From Bradyrhizobium sacchari (GTDB taxonomy: Bacteria; Pseudomonadota; Alphaproteobacteria; Rhizobiales; Xanthobacteraceae), in contig NZ_LWIG01000001.1 of assembly GCF_002068095.1 (NCBI RefSeq), positions 897,372-961,371 of the forward strand: DNA of 64,000 nucleotides. Direction: 5' to 3'. The notes beneath the pieces were generated by a model. That model was not told the origin of the DNA. It saw only the letters and a program-made list of their open reading frames with translations, and did no database searches. Of this stretch, positions 38,215 to 46,434 are shown one piece after another. Numbering within the stretch: the first letter of the stretch is position 1; each line of letters opens with the position of its first letter. The position numbers were made by a program, and so were the translations under genes.

Positions 38215-39534
38215 ATGAACCCAAGAACCATTTTGGTGCTCGGCGCCTCCGGCCTGATCGGCCGCGTCGTCACCGACGATCTGCGCGCGCGAGGCTTTCG
38301 CGTCGTCGGCGTTGCGCGCAGCCTGTCGCCGGGGCAGGCAAGGGGCGGGCTGGACATCGAGCTGCCGATTCTCTCGCTCGACCCGGCCGCCTTGAAACGG
38401 CTCCTGAGCGAGTACTCCGTCGATGTCGTCGTGAACTGCCTCGGCGTGCTCCAGGATGGTCCGGGCAGCAACACAGGCGCCGTGCACCGCGATTTCGTCG
38501 CGCGCCTGCTTCAGGCCATCGCCGACAGCGGTCGCGCGGTGCGGCTGGTGCACATCTCAATTCCCGGCACCGCGGAGGCGGATCGCACTGCCTTTGCGAC
38601 GACCAAGCGCGAGGCGGAGCGGCTGATCGCGGCGTCCGGCATTCCCCACGCCATCCTGCGTCCGGGCTTCGTGGTCGCACCGTCCGCCTATGGCGGCAGC
38701 GCGATGCTGCGCGCGCTTGCCGCCTGTCCGCTGGACCTGCCGGGAAAGGAGATGGCGACGCCATTTCAGCCCCTCGCGGTCGAGGATATCTCGGCCACCA
38801 TCGCGTGGCTCGCCGCGCGTGATATCGACGATGCCGCCGTCAAAGCGGTGAGCTGGGACCTGATGCAGGTCGAGCCGGTCACCATGGCCGGCGTCATCAA
38901 GCAGTTTCGCCTCGCATTCGGCACGGCGGGTTGGTCGCGCATCGCGATGCCGACCTTCATGCTCGATCTCGGCGCGAAACTCGGCGACGTTGCGAGCTAT
39001 CTCGGCTGGATGCCGCCGATGCGCTCTACGGCCATTGCCGAGCTTCGCCGCGGTGTGCGAGGCGATCCCTCGGCCTGGATCGCGGCGACAGCCATCGTGC
39101 CGAAGACGCTGGCTGAGACGATCGGACGCCATCCAGCCACCATCCAGGACAAATGGTTCGCGCGGCTGTTTCTGGTCAAGGCCCTGATTGTCGCGAGCCT
39201 GGTCGCGTTCTGGCTCGTCTCCGGCTTCATCGCGCTGTTCGTGTCCTACCGCGCCGCCGCCGGCATCCTGAGCGCGCACAATTTTCCGCCCACGCTGGTC
39301 GATCCCATCACCATCGGCACCAGCCTGATGGACATGAGCATCGGTGTGCTGATCGCCTTCCGCCGCACCGCGGCGGTCGGGCTCGTCGCTGGGATCGCCG
39401 CTTCGCTCGGCTATATGTTCGGCGCGGCGATTCTCACGCCAGACCTCTGGATCGAGCCGCTCGGCGCGCTGGTCAAGACCGGGCCGGCGATCGTGCTGAT
39501 GCTGGTGGCACTTATGATGCTGGACAATCGCTGA
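38215..39534 (+). CDS. NAD(P)-binding SDR-like protein fused to a DoxX-like membrane domain
   Basis: 439 residues. The N-terminal part (to about 300) is an atypical extended SDR: ILVLGASGLIGRVVTDDL and VNCLGVLQDGPGSNTGAVHRDF, as in UPF0105/NADH-ubiquinone-subunit-like proteins, with TTKREAER replacing the YxxxK motif, so it may not be a dehydrogenase. The C-terminal part (about 320-439) has four membrane helices, DoxX-like. The start at ATG 38215 has GAGAG upstream. Stop overlaps the next start (TGATG). Similar fusions are known in proteobacteria; function unresolved. Confidence 0.85.
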   Translation: MNPRTILVLGASGLIGRVVTDDLRARGFRVVGVARSLSPGQARGGLDIELPILSLDPAALKRLLSEYSVDVVVNCLGVLQDGPGSNTGAVHRDFVARLLQAIADSGRAVRLVHISIPGTAEADRTAFATTKREAERLIAASGIPHAILRPGFVVAPSAYGGSAMLRALAACPLDLPGKEMATPFQPLAVEDISATIAWLAARDIDDAAVKAVSWDLMQVEPVTMAGVIKQFRLAFGTAGWSRIAMPTFMLDLGAKLGDVASYLGWMPPMRSTAIAELRRGVRGDPSAWIAATAIVPKTLAETIGRHPATIQDKWFARLFLVKALIVASLVAFWLVSGFIALFVSYRAAAGILSAHNFPPTLVDPITIGTSLMDMSIGVLIAFRRTAAVGLVAGIAASLGYMFGAAILTPDLWIEPLGALVKTGPAIVLMLVALMMLDNR

Positions 39535-39941
39535 TGAGTAAGTGGCCCGACGATGACGTGATCCTGTTCGACGGCGTCTGCATCTTCTGCTCGCGCTGGG
39601 TGCGGTTCGTCGCCAGACGCGACACGACGAAGCGATTTCGCTTCACGCCGATCCAGTCGGACTATGGGGCGCGATTGGCGCGAACGTTCGGCATCGATCC
39701 GGATGACCCCGATACCAACGCGGCCGTCCACGGCGGCGAAGTGTTCACGAAGTCGGATGCTGCGCTGACGGTGTTGTCACAGCTCCCCGGCTGGAGCTGG
39801 GTGCGCGCATTGTTCGCCGTGCCAAAGCCGCTGCGGGACGCGATCTACAGCCTCATCGCGCGCAACCGCTATCGCATTTTCGGCAAGTACGACGCGTGCT
39901 TCGTGCCTGATGCCGATTTGCGGGCGCGCGTGATCGAGTAG
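39534..39941 (+). CDS. DCC family (DUF393) thiol-disulfide-oxidoreductase-like protein
   Basis: 135 residues. The DCC signature is clear at the N-terminus: ILFDGVCIFCSRWVRFV (DGxCxxC). C-terminal half has GYD-like IFGKYDACFVPDADLRARV. Start overlaps the preceding stop by one base, so it is translated with the SDR-DoxX protein; DCC and DoxX genes often travel together. The protein is probably redox-active through the CxxC cysteines. Confidence 0.9.
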   Translation: MSKWPDDDVILFDGVCIFCSRWVRFVARRDTTKRFRFTPIQSDYGARLARTFGIDPDDPDTNAAVHGGEVFTKSDAALTVLSQLPGWSWVRALFAVPKPLRDAIYSLIARNRYRIFGKYDACFVPDADLRARVIE

Positions 39942-39943
39942 TC

Positions 39944-40017
39944 CGTCATTGCGAGCGCAGCGCAATCCTGAGTCTTCCCGCGGTGGCAGTCTGTGCTTCC
40001 CTGCGCTCGCAATGGCG
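39944..40017. repeat. Palindromic repeat family A, copy 2 (degenerate)
   Basis: Starts CGTCATTGCGAGCGCAGCGC and ends CTGCGCTCGCAATGGCG, but the internal arms have lost the GAAGCAATCCAGA block. Lies between the DCC gene and the convergent amine oxidase. Confidence 0.75.
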
Positions 40018-40027
40018 GAGCGCGGAG

Positions 40028-41275
40028 CTACGGCTTGCGCAGAGCCGCCAGCACTTCGTTTGCCGCCCGCTCGCCGCTGTCCCGCGCGCCGTGGGCCGTC
40101 GTGAAGAAGGATGGCGACGTCGCTTCTCCGGCAAAAAACAACCGCCCATCCACCGGCGCGGCCAGCACCGCGCGATCCCCCGCGTGGCCCGGCAGCGCGT
40201 GCGAATAGGAGCCTCGCGCGAACGGATCGCGCGCCCAGCGCGACTCGTACAGCGGCTTCAGTTTGCGCCTGACATCGTTGCCGAGAAAACCCGCGATCTC
40301 GTCGATGCTGTGCGCGGCGATGGCGCCTTCGCCGGCGTGCTCCAGCGCGCGGGCAAAGCTGCCGCCGAAGAAGCCTTCGATACAGGGCTGGCCGAACGGG
40401 CGGATGTGATAGGTGCCCATCTCCGTGCGCATGGTTGCACCGCGCAAATTGCCCTCTGTCGGGAAGGCTTCGGCATCCTCGAGCGCCAGCGTCACCTTGT
40501 CGTCCACGCCGAGCGGCAGGCCGGCGGCGGCATCGACCTTGGCGGGGAGCGGCGGCGAGAAGCGGATCGCTTCATCAGCGATCAGATTGGTCGGCACGGT
40601 GACGATCACCTTGCCGGCATCCAGCGTGCCCCGCGACGTCTCGATGCGGATGCGCTTTCCCGAATGATCGATCAGCGTGACGTTGCAGGTCAGCGCCGCC
40701 GGGCAGGGCGCGCCATAGGCCGTCACAAGCGCGCCATAGCCGCGGCGGACGCGCCAGTTGAGGTTTGTGTCCTCATAGGCGTCCCAGTCCAGGGTGGACA
40801 TGTCCTTCAATTCGCAGCCGTTGATATAGGTCGAGATCGCATCGATCATCGCATTCCAGCGATTGCCGGGCTCGAGACTCTGGCTCGCGGGTTCGTCCTT
40901 GCCCTTTTGTGCGGCTTTCCACATGCGTTCGTAGAACGCGTCCATCGCGCGCATGAAATCGTCGCGCTGATGTTGCGGAAACGCATTGCCATAGGCGCGC
41001 TCGCGCCAGGGCGGCAGGTCCTTGTTGAGCTCGAAACCGAGCTGCTTGGCGATCGTGACGAAGGAGTTCTTGTCCGCCGAGTGCAGCCAGCCGCAGCCGA
41101 CGTCGAAGGTCACCTCGGGCGAGGCCTGCACGGTCCAGGCGCGGCCGCCGAGCCGGTCGCGCGCCTCCAGCACGATCACGGAGAGGCCGGCGCCGTGCAG
41201 CGCATGCGCTGCGCCGAGGCCGGCGGCACCGGCGCCGATGATCGCGACGTCCACGGAGGAGGGGAGTGAGGTCAT
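40028..41275 (-). CDS. Flavin-containing amine oxidase
   Basis: A 415-residue FAD enzyme. VAIIGAGAAGLGAAHAL is the dinucleotide motif, with EARDRLGGRAWT following; the C-terminal FAD motif is GRLFFAGEATSP, as in monoamine and polyamine oxidases. FDVGCGWLHS is typical of the family. No signal peptide. Substrate is an amine but otherwise not predictable. ATG at 41275. Convergent with the DCC gene. Confidence 0.92.
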   Translation of the reverse strand: MTSLPSSVDVAIIGAGAAGLGAAHALHGAGLSVIVLEARDRLGGRAWTVQASPEVTFDVGCGWLHSADKNSFVTIAKQLGFELNKDLPPWRERAYGNAFPQHQRDDFMRAMDAFYERMWKAAQKGKDEPASQSLEPGNRWNAMIDAISTYINGCELKDMSTLDWDAYEDTNLNWRVRRGYGALVTAYGAPCPAALTCNVTLIDHSGKRIRIETSRGTLDAGKVIVTVPTNLIADEAIRFSPPLPAKVDAAAGLPLGVDDKVTLALEDAEAFPTEGNLRGATMRTEMGTYHIRPFGQPCIEGFFGGSFARALEHAGEGAIAAHSIDEIAGFLGNDVRRKLKPLYESRWARDPFARGSYSHALPGHAGDRAVLAAPVDGRLFFAGEATSPSFFTTAHGARDSGERAANEVLAALRKP

Positions 41276-41327
41276 GGGCGGGCTCTAGCACGTTCGCCGG
41301 GTGTGCTGAAGCCGGGTAGATTGCAGC

Positions 41328-41468
41328 TCTCGTGTCCCGGACGCGCTGCAGCGCGCTTGCGCTGCTAGGCAGAGCCGGGACCCAAGGTGATGTACGGGCG
41401 GTGAGGGTGCCTGGGGCCCCGGCTCAGCAGCGCATCACTATCGTGCTTCGCTGCGCCCGGGGCACGGA
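41328..41468. repeat. Dispersed intergenic repeat, family E, copy 2
   Basis: CTCGTGTCCCGGACGCGCTG...GCAGAGCCGGGACCCA...GGGGCCCCGGCTCAGCAGCGC...CGGGGCACGG, the same ordered blocks as 8426-8599. Located between typA and the amine oxidase gene. Confidence 0.75.
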
Positions 41469-41471
41469 AAG

Positions 41472-41494
41472 AGCAGTGGCCTTACGCCACTGCT
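41472..41494 (-). terminator. Hairpin spanning the typA stop codon
   Basis: Arms AGCAGTGGC / GCCACTGCT around CTTAC, overlapping the typA stop; on the minus strand it is followed by a weak TCTTTCC. Possible terminator for typA. Confidence 0.4.
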
Positions 41495-43308
41495 TCCTTG
41501 GCCTTTTCCGCGCGCTTGCGCTCGTTCGGGTCGAGGTGCTTCTTGCGCAGGCGGATCGATTTCGGGGTGACCTCGACGAGCTCGTCGTCCTCGATATAGG
41601 CGAGCGCCTTTTCCAGCGTCATGCGGATCGGTGGGGTCAGGCGCACGGCTTCGTCCTTCGAGGTCGTGCGGATGTTGGTGAGCTGCTTGCCCTTGAGCAC
41701 GTTGATCTCGAGATCGTTGTCGCGGGTGTGCTCGCCGACGATCATGCCCTTGTAGACCTTCCAGCCCGGCTCGATCATCATCGGCCCGCGGTCTTCCAGC
41801 TTGAACATGGCGTAGGCCACCGCTTCGCCCTGGTCGTTGGAGATCAGGACGCCATTGCGGCGGCCCTGGATCTCGCCCTTGTAGGGGGCGTAGCCGTGGA
41901 ACAGACGGTTCATGATCGCGGTGCCGCGGGTGTCGGTGAGCAGCTCGCCCTGATAGCCGATCAGGCCGCGGGTCGGCGCGTAGAACACCAGGCGCTGGCG
42001 ATTGCCGCCGGACGGCTTCATCTCGATCAGCTCGGACTTGCGCTCGCTCATCTTCTGCACGACGACGCCGGAGTGCTCCTCGTCGACGTCGATCACGACC
42101 TCCTCGATCGGCTCCATGGTGGCGCCGGTCGCTTCGTCCTTCTGGAATACGACGCGCGGGCGCGACACCGAGAGCTCGAAGCCTTCGCGGCGCATGGTCT
42201 CGATCAGGATCGCGAGCTGGAGTTCGCCACGGCCCGACACTTCCATCGCGTCCTTGTCGGCGGATTCAACGACGCGCAGCGCGACATTGCCCTCGGCTTC
42301 GCGGAGCAGACGGTCGCGGATCATGCGGCTCGTCACCTTGTCGCCTTCGGTGCCGGCGAGCGGGGAGTTGTTGACGATGAACGACATCGACACGGTCGGC
42401 GGATCGATCGGCTGCGCCGGCAGCGGCACCTCGACGGTCGGATCGCAGAAAGTGTCGGCGACGGTGCCCTTGGTGAGGCCGGCAATCGCGACGATGTCGC
42501 CGGCTTCGGCTTCATCGAGCGGGGTGCGCTCGAGGCCGCGAAACGCCAGGATCTTGGTGATGCGCCCGGACTCGACCAGCTTGCCGTCGGCATTCAGCAC
42601 CTTGACCTGCTGGTTCGGCTTGAGCGTGCCGGACGAGATGCGGCCGGTGATGATGCGGCCGAGATAGGGGTTGGCCTCGAGGATCGTGCCGATCATCTTG
42701 AACGGGCCTTCCTCGACCTTCGGCGGCGCGACGTGGCGCAGGACCAGGTCGAACAGCGGCTCCATGCCCTTGTCTTGCGGACCCTCGGGGCTATCCGCCA
42801 TCCAGCCCTGCTTGGCCGACCCGTAGAGGATCGGGAAGTCGAGCTGCTCCTCGCTGGCATCCAGCGCCGCGAACAGGTCGAACACTTCGTTGATGACTTC
42901 AGTGGGGCGCGCGTCGGGGCGGTCGACCTTGTTGATGACCACGATCGGCTTGAGGCCGACCTTGAGCGCCTTGGAAACCACGAACTTGGTCTGCGGCAGC
43001 GGGCCTTCGGCGGCGTCGACCAGCACCAGGGCGCCGTCCACCATGTTGAGGATGCGCTCGACCTCACCGCCGAAATCGGCGTGGCCGGGGGTATCGACGA
43101 TGTTGATGCGGGTGTCCTTCCACTGCACCGAAGCCGCCTTGGCCAGAATGGTGATGCCGCGCTCCCGCTCCAGGTCGTTGGAGTCCATGGCGCGATCGGT
43201 CACCTTCTGGTTCTCGCGGAACGTGCCGGATTGCTGGAGGAGCTTGTCGACCAGCGTGGTTTTGCCGTGGTCGACGTGGGCGATGATGGCGACGTTGCGA
43301 AGGTTCAT
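41482..43308 (-). CDS. typA: GTP-binding protein TypA/BipA
   Basis: Ribosome-associated translational GTPase for 50S assembly and stress adaptation. 608 residues, the usual length. G motifs: [44 protein letters not shown]-like domains and the TypA-specific C-terminal domain follow ([31 protein letters not shown]). The C-terminus ([20 protein letters not shown]) is basic. No defects. A large antisense open frame over the gene is a codon-bias shadow. Confidence 0.97.
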   Translation of the reverse strand: MNLRNVAIIAHVDHGKTTLVDKLLQQSGTFRENQKVTDRAMDSNDLERERGITILAKAASVQWKDTRINIVDTPGHADFGGEVERILNMVDGALVLVDAAEGPLPQTKFVVSKALKVGLKPIVVINKVDRPDARPTEVINEVFDLFAALDASEEQLDFPILYGSAKQGWMADSPEGPQDKGMEPLFDLVLRHVAPPKVEEGPFKMIGTILEANPYLGRIITGRISSGTLKPNQQVKVLNADGKLVESGRITKILAFRGLERTPLDEAEAGDIVAIAGLTKGTVADTFCDPTVEVPLPAQPIDPPTVSMSFIVNNSPLAGTEGDKVTSRMIRDRLLREAEGNVALRVVESADKDAMEVSGRGELQLAILIETMRREGFELSVSRPRVVFQKDEATGATMEPIEEVVIDVDEEHSGVVVQKMSERKSELIEMKPSGGNRQRLVFYAPTRGLIGYQGELLTDTRGTAIMNRLFHGYAPYKGEIQGRRNGVLISNDQGEAVAYAMFKLEDRGPMMIEPGWKVYKGMIVGEHTRDNDLEINVLKGKQLTNIRTTSKDEAVRLTPPIRMTLEKALAYIEDDELVEVTPKSIRLRKKHLDPNERKRAEKAKEAVA

Positions 43309-43427
43309 GTGTGAGCTTCTTTGCGGTCGAACAATGGGTTAAGCGCGATCTCGCCGGTCAGACCGGGACCTCTTCACGGACAACGCTGGAAACGTGGAAA
43401 ACGGGGCCTGCTTCGCCCAAAAAGGAA

Positions 43428-43448
43428 GCCCGGTCAGCTCGACCGGGC
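43428..43448 (-). terminator. Rho-independent terminator of the Lgt-like/radical SAM operon
   Basis: On the minus strand the hairpin GCCCGGTC / GACCGGGC is followed directly by TTCCTTTTTGG. It lies 100 bases past the last gene of the operon (stop at 43548) and upstream of typA, so it separates the two transcription units. Confidence 0.75.
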
Positions 43449-43547
43449 ACCCTGCGCGTTTGCGGCGCAATATATGCAAAAACCGCCAAAAAACAATGTG
43501 TTCTTTGGCCGTTGGTTGACTGAATTTTGTCCGGGAATTCCCGGGGC

Positions 43548-43841
43548 TTACGGCCGGGTTCCGGGGTGGGGTGGGGCCTTGCGCCCCTTGATCGCCGCCC
43601 AGATCAGGACGACGCCCCCGATGCCGACGACCAGCCCCAGGAAGACCAGCGGGGCGATGTCGGAATCGATCTTGCCCCCGTCGATCACCGAGGCCCCGCC
43701 GAACAGCAGGGCGCACAGACCCGGCAGCAGCAGGATCACCCCCGAGATCACCATGAACGCGGTGAGGCAGCCGCTGCGTGGCGCGGGTGGCGGAGGAGGC
43801 GGAACGGCCGAAGCTCCTTGCTGGCTGTCAGGGTTGCTCAT
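43548..43841 (-). CDS. Small membrane protein, paralogue 2
   Basis: 97 residues: a Pro-rich cytoplasmic N-terminus (VPPPPPPAPRSGC), then two membrane helices (LTAFMVISGVILLLPGLCALLFG and IAPLVFLGLVVGIGGVVLIWAAI). The core RSGCLTAFMVISGVILLLPGLC is the same as in the preceding 73-residue protein, so the two arose by tandem duplication. ATG at 43841 overlaps the previous stop as ATGA. Last gene of the operon with Lgt-like and radical SAM genes. Function unknown. Confidence 0.78.
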   Translation of the reverse strand: MSNPDSQQGASAVPPPPPPAPRSGCLTAFMVISGVILLLPGLCALLFGGASVIDGGKIDSDIAPLVFLGLVVGIGGVVLIWAAIKGRKAPPHPGTRP

Positions 43842-44059
43842 GATGGCGGTGGCCCCACTCCCCATTTTCTGATCGCGGCGGAAAGTAACAGGACCGCGGC
43901 TGCGACGCTCAGCGTCAATCCGATCAGAGCCAATCCGGAAGAGTTGCTGCTGATGGCCAGGAAGCACATGCCCGGCAACAGCAGCACCAGCCCGCCGATC
44001 ACCATGAAAGCGGTTACGCAACCGCTGCGCTGTGGTGGGGATGGAGGCGTCTCGCTCAC
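43838..44059 (-). CDS. Small membrane protein, paralogue 1
   Basis: 73 residues, starting at a GTG that overlaps the radical SAM stop codon (GTGA). Structure: PPSPPQRSGC, then helices VTAFMVIGGLVLLLPGMCFLAI and LALIGLTLSVAAAVLLLSAAI. The cysteine next to the first helix and the Leu-rich helix match paralogue 2. No domain is known to me. Its tight coupling to a putative lipid-acting radical SAM enzyme suggests a membrane partner role, which is inference. Confidence 0.75.
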   Translation of the reverse strand: MSETPPSPPQRSGCVTAFMVIGGLVLLLPGMCFLAISSNSSGLALIGLTLSVAAAVLLLSAAIRKWGVGPPPS

Positions 44060-45501
44060 CGCGGCGCCTCCTCGCCCTGCCTCGCATCCCCAAAGGTCTG
44101 CCCGGCCAGCGCCGCGCGGATGCCATCGATCGTTCCATTCCGGTAGAACAGATTGTAGGTGTCGAACGGAATGATCGCGCCCTGCTCGGTCACGAAATGG
44201 ATGCAGCTTCGCTTGACGTTGCCGACGCAGAAATTGAAGCGGTCGAGAAATTGCACGATGGTGACGCGGAAGACGTTCTCATAAGAAAGCCCTTCCGGCA
44301 CCTGGAAGCTCGGCAGGCAGCACAGCAATTCGCAGACGCGCTCGCTCGTGTTCAGCGGGCCTGACGACAGCGAGAACAAATCGACAAATTTCTCCCGCAG
44401 CATCGGATATTTCTCCGGGCTGATGGTGTTGGGCATCACCGCAACCAGTTGCTCCTGCGGGATCAGCGAGGTCAGCGGCAACACCTTCTCACCATTGCGC
44501 AGGCCATAGCCGATCGAGATGCTTTCGGGGTTGCAGGGCAGCGGGATCATGTCCTTGTCGCCGAACACGCCGGTCTCGACCACGCGGTTGCGGATCTCCG
44601 ACAGCGTGATGCGGTCAGTGGTCTTGTCGAAATTCTCGTTGCGGCCGGCATCCTGCACCGGCTGGAGCGTCACGCCGCGCACGCACTTCCAGGTCAGCGC
44701 GTGGCGCACGATGTCGCCGATCTCGGCATCGTTGACGCCGCGCTTGATGGTCGCGACCAGCGTGGTCGAGACGCCGTAATGCTCGAGATTCTCCAGCGCC
44801 TGCTGGCGGATCTTTCGTAGATCCGCGCCGCGCAGGTTGATCAGCGCGTCGCGCTGAAGCGAATCGAACTGGAGATAGACCTCGAGCCCGCGTCTGTTCT
44901 CGGCGAGCCGCGCCACAAAATCCTTTTCGCGGGCGATGCGCAGGCCGTTGGTGTTGATCATGACATGGCGGATCGGGCGGGCGCGCACGGCATCCAGGAT
45001 CTCGAAGAAATCAGGGTGCAGCGTCGGCTCGCCGCCGGAAATCTGCACGAGGTCGGGCTCGCCTTCGCTGGCGACCAGCGCGTCGAGCATCTTCTCCACC
45101 GTCGCGAGCGGCGTGAACTTCGTCCGCGCCGGCGCGGATTCGGCGAAGCAGACCGGGCAGGTGAGATTGCAGTGCTCGGTGATCTCGATCAGCGCCAGGC
45201 AGGAATGCTGCTCGTGGTCGGGACAAAGCCCGCAATCATAGGGACAGCCGAATTCGGTGCGGTGTTGGAATTGCAGCGGCCGATCGCCGGGCTTGATGAA
45301 ATCCTTGCACAGGCGCCAATAGGCGGCATCCGTGGACACCAACGTCGACTGCACGCCGTGCTCCCGGCAGCGCTTCTCATACCAGACCTCGTTGTCGAGG
45401 ATCTGGATTTTGGTCGGCACCAGCTTCAGGCAGGTCTCGCAGAGGGATTGGGTCTGGCCCCAGAAGGTGTAGGGACGCGACTTACGCAACGGCGCGTTCA
45501 T
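44056..45501 (-). CDS. Tetraether-synthase-like (Tes/MJ0619-type) radical SAM protein
   Basis: 481 residues. Cysteine layout: an N-terminal zinc-ribbon-like pair Cys21/Cys24 with Cys45 (KRCREHG); GCPYDCGLCPDH (Cys86, 90, 93); the radical SAM cluster motif CNLTCPVC at 111-118; SAM-binding ISGGEPTLHP; and C-terminal cysteines at 390, 394, 395, 425 and 433 that suit auxiliary iron-sulfur clusters. This order matches the archaeal tetraether synthase family rather than MoaA. The archaeal enzyme joins lipid tails through sp3 carbons; the bacterial homologues' substrates are mostly unknown. Overlaps both neighbours by 4 bases. A lipid substrate is inferred from the family and from the Lgt-like neighbour. 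Confidence 0.85.
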   Translation of the reverse strand: MNAPLRKSRPYTFWGQTQSLCETCLKLVPTKIQILDNEVWYEKRCREHGVQSTLVSTDAAYWRLCKDFIKPGDRPLQFQHRTEFGCPYDCGLCPDHEQHSCLALIEITEHCNLTCPVCFAESAPARTKFTPLATVEKMLDALVASEGEPDLVQISGGEPTLHPDFFEILDAVRARPIRHVMINTNGLRIAREKDFVARLAENRRGLEVYLQFDSLQRDALINLRGADLRKIRQQALENLEHYGVSTTLVATIKRGVNDAEIGDIVRHALTWKCVRGVTLQPVQDAGRNENFDKTTDRITLSEIRNRVVETGVFGDKDMIPLPCNPESISIGYGLRNGEKVLPLTSLIPQEQLVAVMPNTISPEKYPMLREKFVDLFSLSSGPLNTSERVCELLCCLPSFQVPEGLSYENVFRVTIVQFLDRFNFCVGNVKRSCIHFVTEQGAIIPFDTYNLFYRNGTIDGIRAALAGQTFGDARQGEEAPR

Positions 45502-46214
45502 GCAAGTAACTCATTTTGCAAGCGTCTCGCTTTGGGTGCCGTCGCCAGCATGACGGCCGCATAGAGCAGGATGGACAGCGACAGCAGGTGAAACAGCGTG
45601 AAGGGCCCGATCAGCGGGCCATAGGGCTTGAGGAATTCCCACAGGAAGCGTTGCGCTCCGTAATAGGCGAGCACCAGGTAGAATCCATTGGTGATCACAA
45701 ACCCGTTCCGGTTCACGACGGCCAGCACATAGCCAAGCGCGAACACGGCCATGGCCGCGCTCTCGTAGAGCTGCACGGGATGGCGGAGAACGCCGTCGCC
45801 GAAATCATGGCCGAAGGACAGCGCCGTCGGCGTGCCATAGGTGAAGTCGTCGAGGCCCGCGAAGTAGCAGCCGAGCCGGCCGATCGCGATGCCGAGCGCC
45901 AGCGGCAGCGCAAAGCGCGCCCCGGTTCGCAGCGTGATCCCGGCGGACCATTTGTAGAGTTCGATCGCCACGATGCCGCCGGCAAGCGCCCCCTCGACCG
46001 AGCGCGCAATGCCGCCCCGCCCCGACAGCCAGAGATTGGCGGACCCGAACAGATAGGCGCCAAGACCGGCGCCGAACACCAGCGCGGCGATATAAGGCAG
46101 CTCGAAGGATTGCGCCGGAAACCGCAAGCCCCGCCGCGACAGCCAGGTGAGCGCCGCTGCCGCCGCTAGCCACGCCGCGATGTCCAAGACCGTGTGAAGG
46201 AATGCCCCGCTCAT
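45498..46214 (-). CDS. Prolipoprotein diacylglyceryl transferase-like (Lgt family) membrane protein
   Basis: A 238-residue polytopic membrane protein of the Lgt superfamily. The core is recognisable: ARSVEGALAGGIVAIELYKW, GRLGCYFAGLDDFTYGTPTALSFGHD and the RHPVQLYES motif. It is shorter than true Lgt (about 290 residues) and lacks the usual GRxxNFxNGE, having GRLGCYFAG instead, so it is a paralogue that may transfer or bind a different lipid. The housekeeping lgt should be elsewhere. First gene of the operon; its stop overlaps the radical SAM start (ATGA). Start ATG at 46214 has no Shine-Dalgarno and is very close to a TATACT box. Confidence 0.85.
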   Translation of the reverse strand: MSGAFLHTVLDIAAWLAAAAALTWLSRRGLRFPAQSFELPYIAALVFGAGLGAYLFGSANLWLSGRGGIARSVEGALAGGIVAIELYKWSAGITLRTGARFALPLALGIAIGRLGCYFAGLDDFTYGTPTALSFGHDFGDGVLRHPVQLYESAAMAVFALGYVLAVVNRNGFVITNGFYLVLAYYGAQRFLWEFLKPYGPLIGPFTLFHLLSLSILLYAAVMLATAPKARRLQNELLA

Positions 46215-46221
46215 GCGGGGC

Positions 46222-46227
46222 AGAGTA
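46222..46227 (-). promoter_or_regulatory. Candidate -10 box (TATACT) for the Lgt-like operon
   Basis: On the minus strand TATACT ends about seven bases before the ATG at 46214, placing a transcription start within a few bases of the start codon; the mRNA could be leaderless. No clear -35 is visible at standard spacing. Confidence 0.35.
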
Positions 46228-46269
46228 TAGCACGCTCACGTTCAGAAAAGCGCGCCGCGCATTTTTGTG

Positions 46270-46423
46270 CCCTCTCTCCTTGTGGGAGAGGGCAGCTCCG
46301 CTATTGGCCACAAGCAAAGTTGGGTGAGGGGTATCTCTCCACGAACTCAACGACCGTGGGACTCGCGGAGAGATACCCCTGATCGGGCGCTTCGCGCCAC
46401 CTTCTCCCACAATGGGAGAAGGA
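46270..46423. repeat. Large palindromic repeat family C, copy 2
   Basis: Nested hairpins: CCCTCTCTCC...GGAGAGGG, GGGGTATCTCTCC / GGAGAGATACCCC and CCTTCTCCCACAATGGGAGAAGG. Shares architecture (outer CTCTCC arms, inner inverted CTCTCC...GGAGAG blocks) with 35213-35349. Fills the gap between the Crp gene and the Lgt-like gene. Confidence 0.8.
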
Positions 46424-46434
46424 AAAACCGGCCG

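Noticed and set aside
41332..43314. 660-codon plus-strand frame opposite typA
   Set aside because: Mirror of strongly biased typA codons; no motif.
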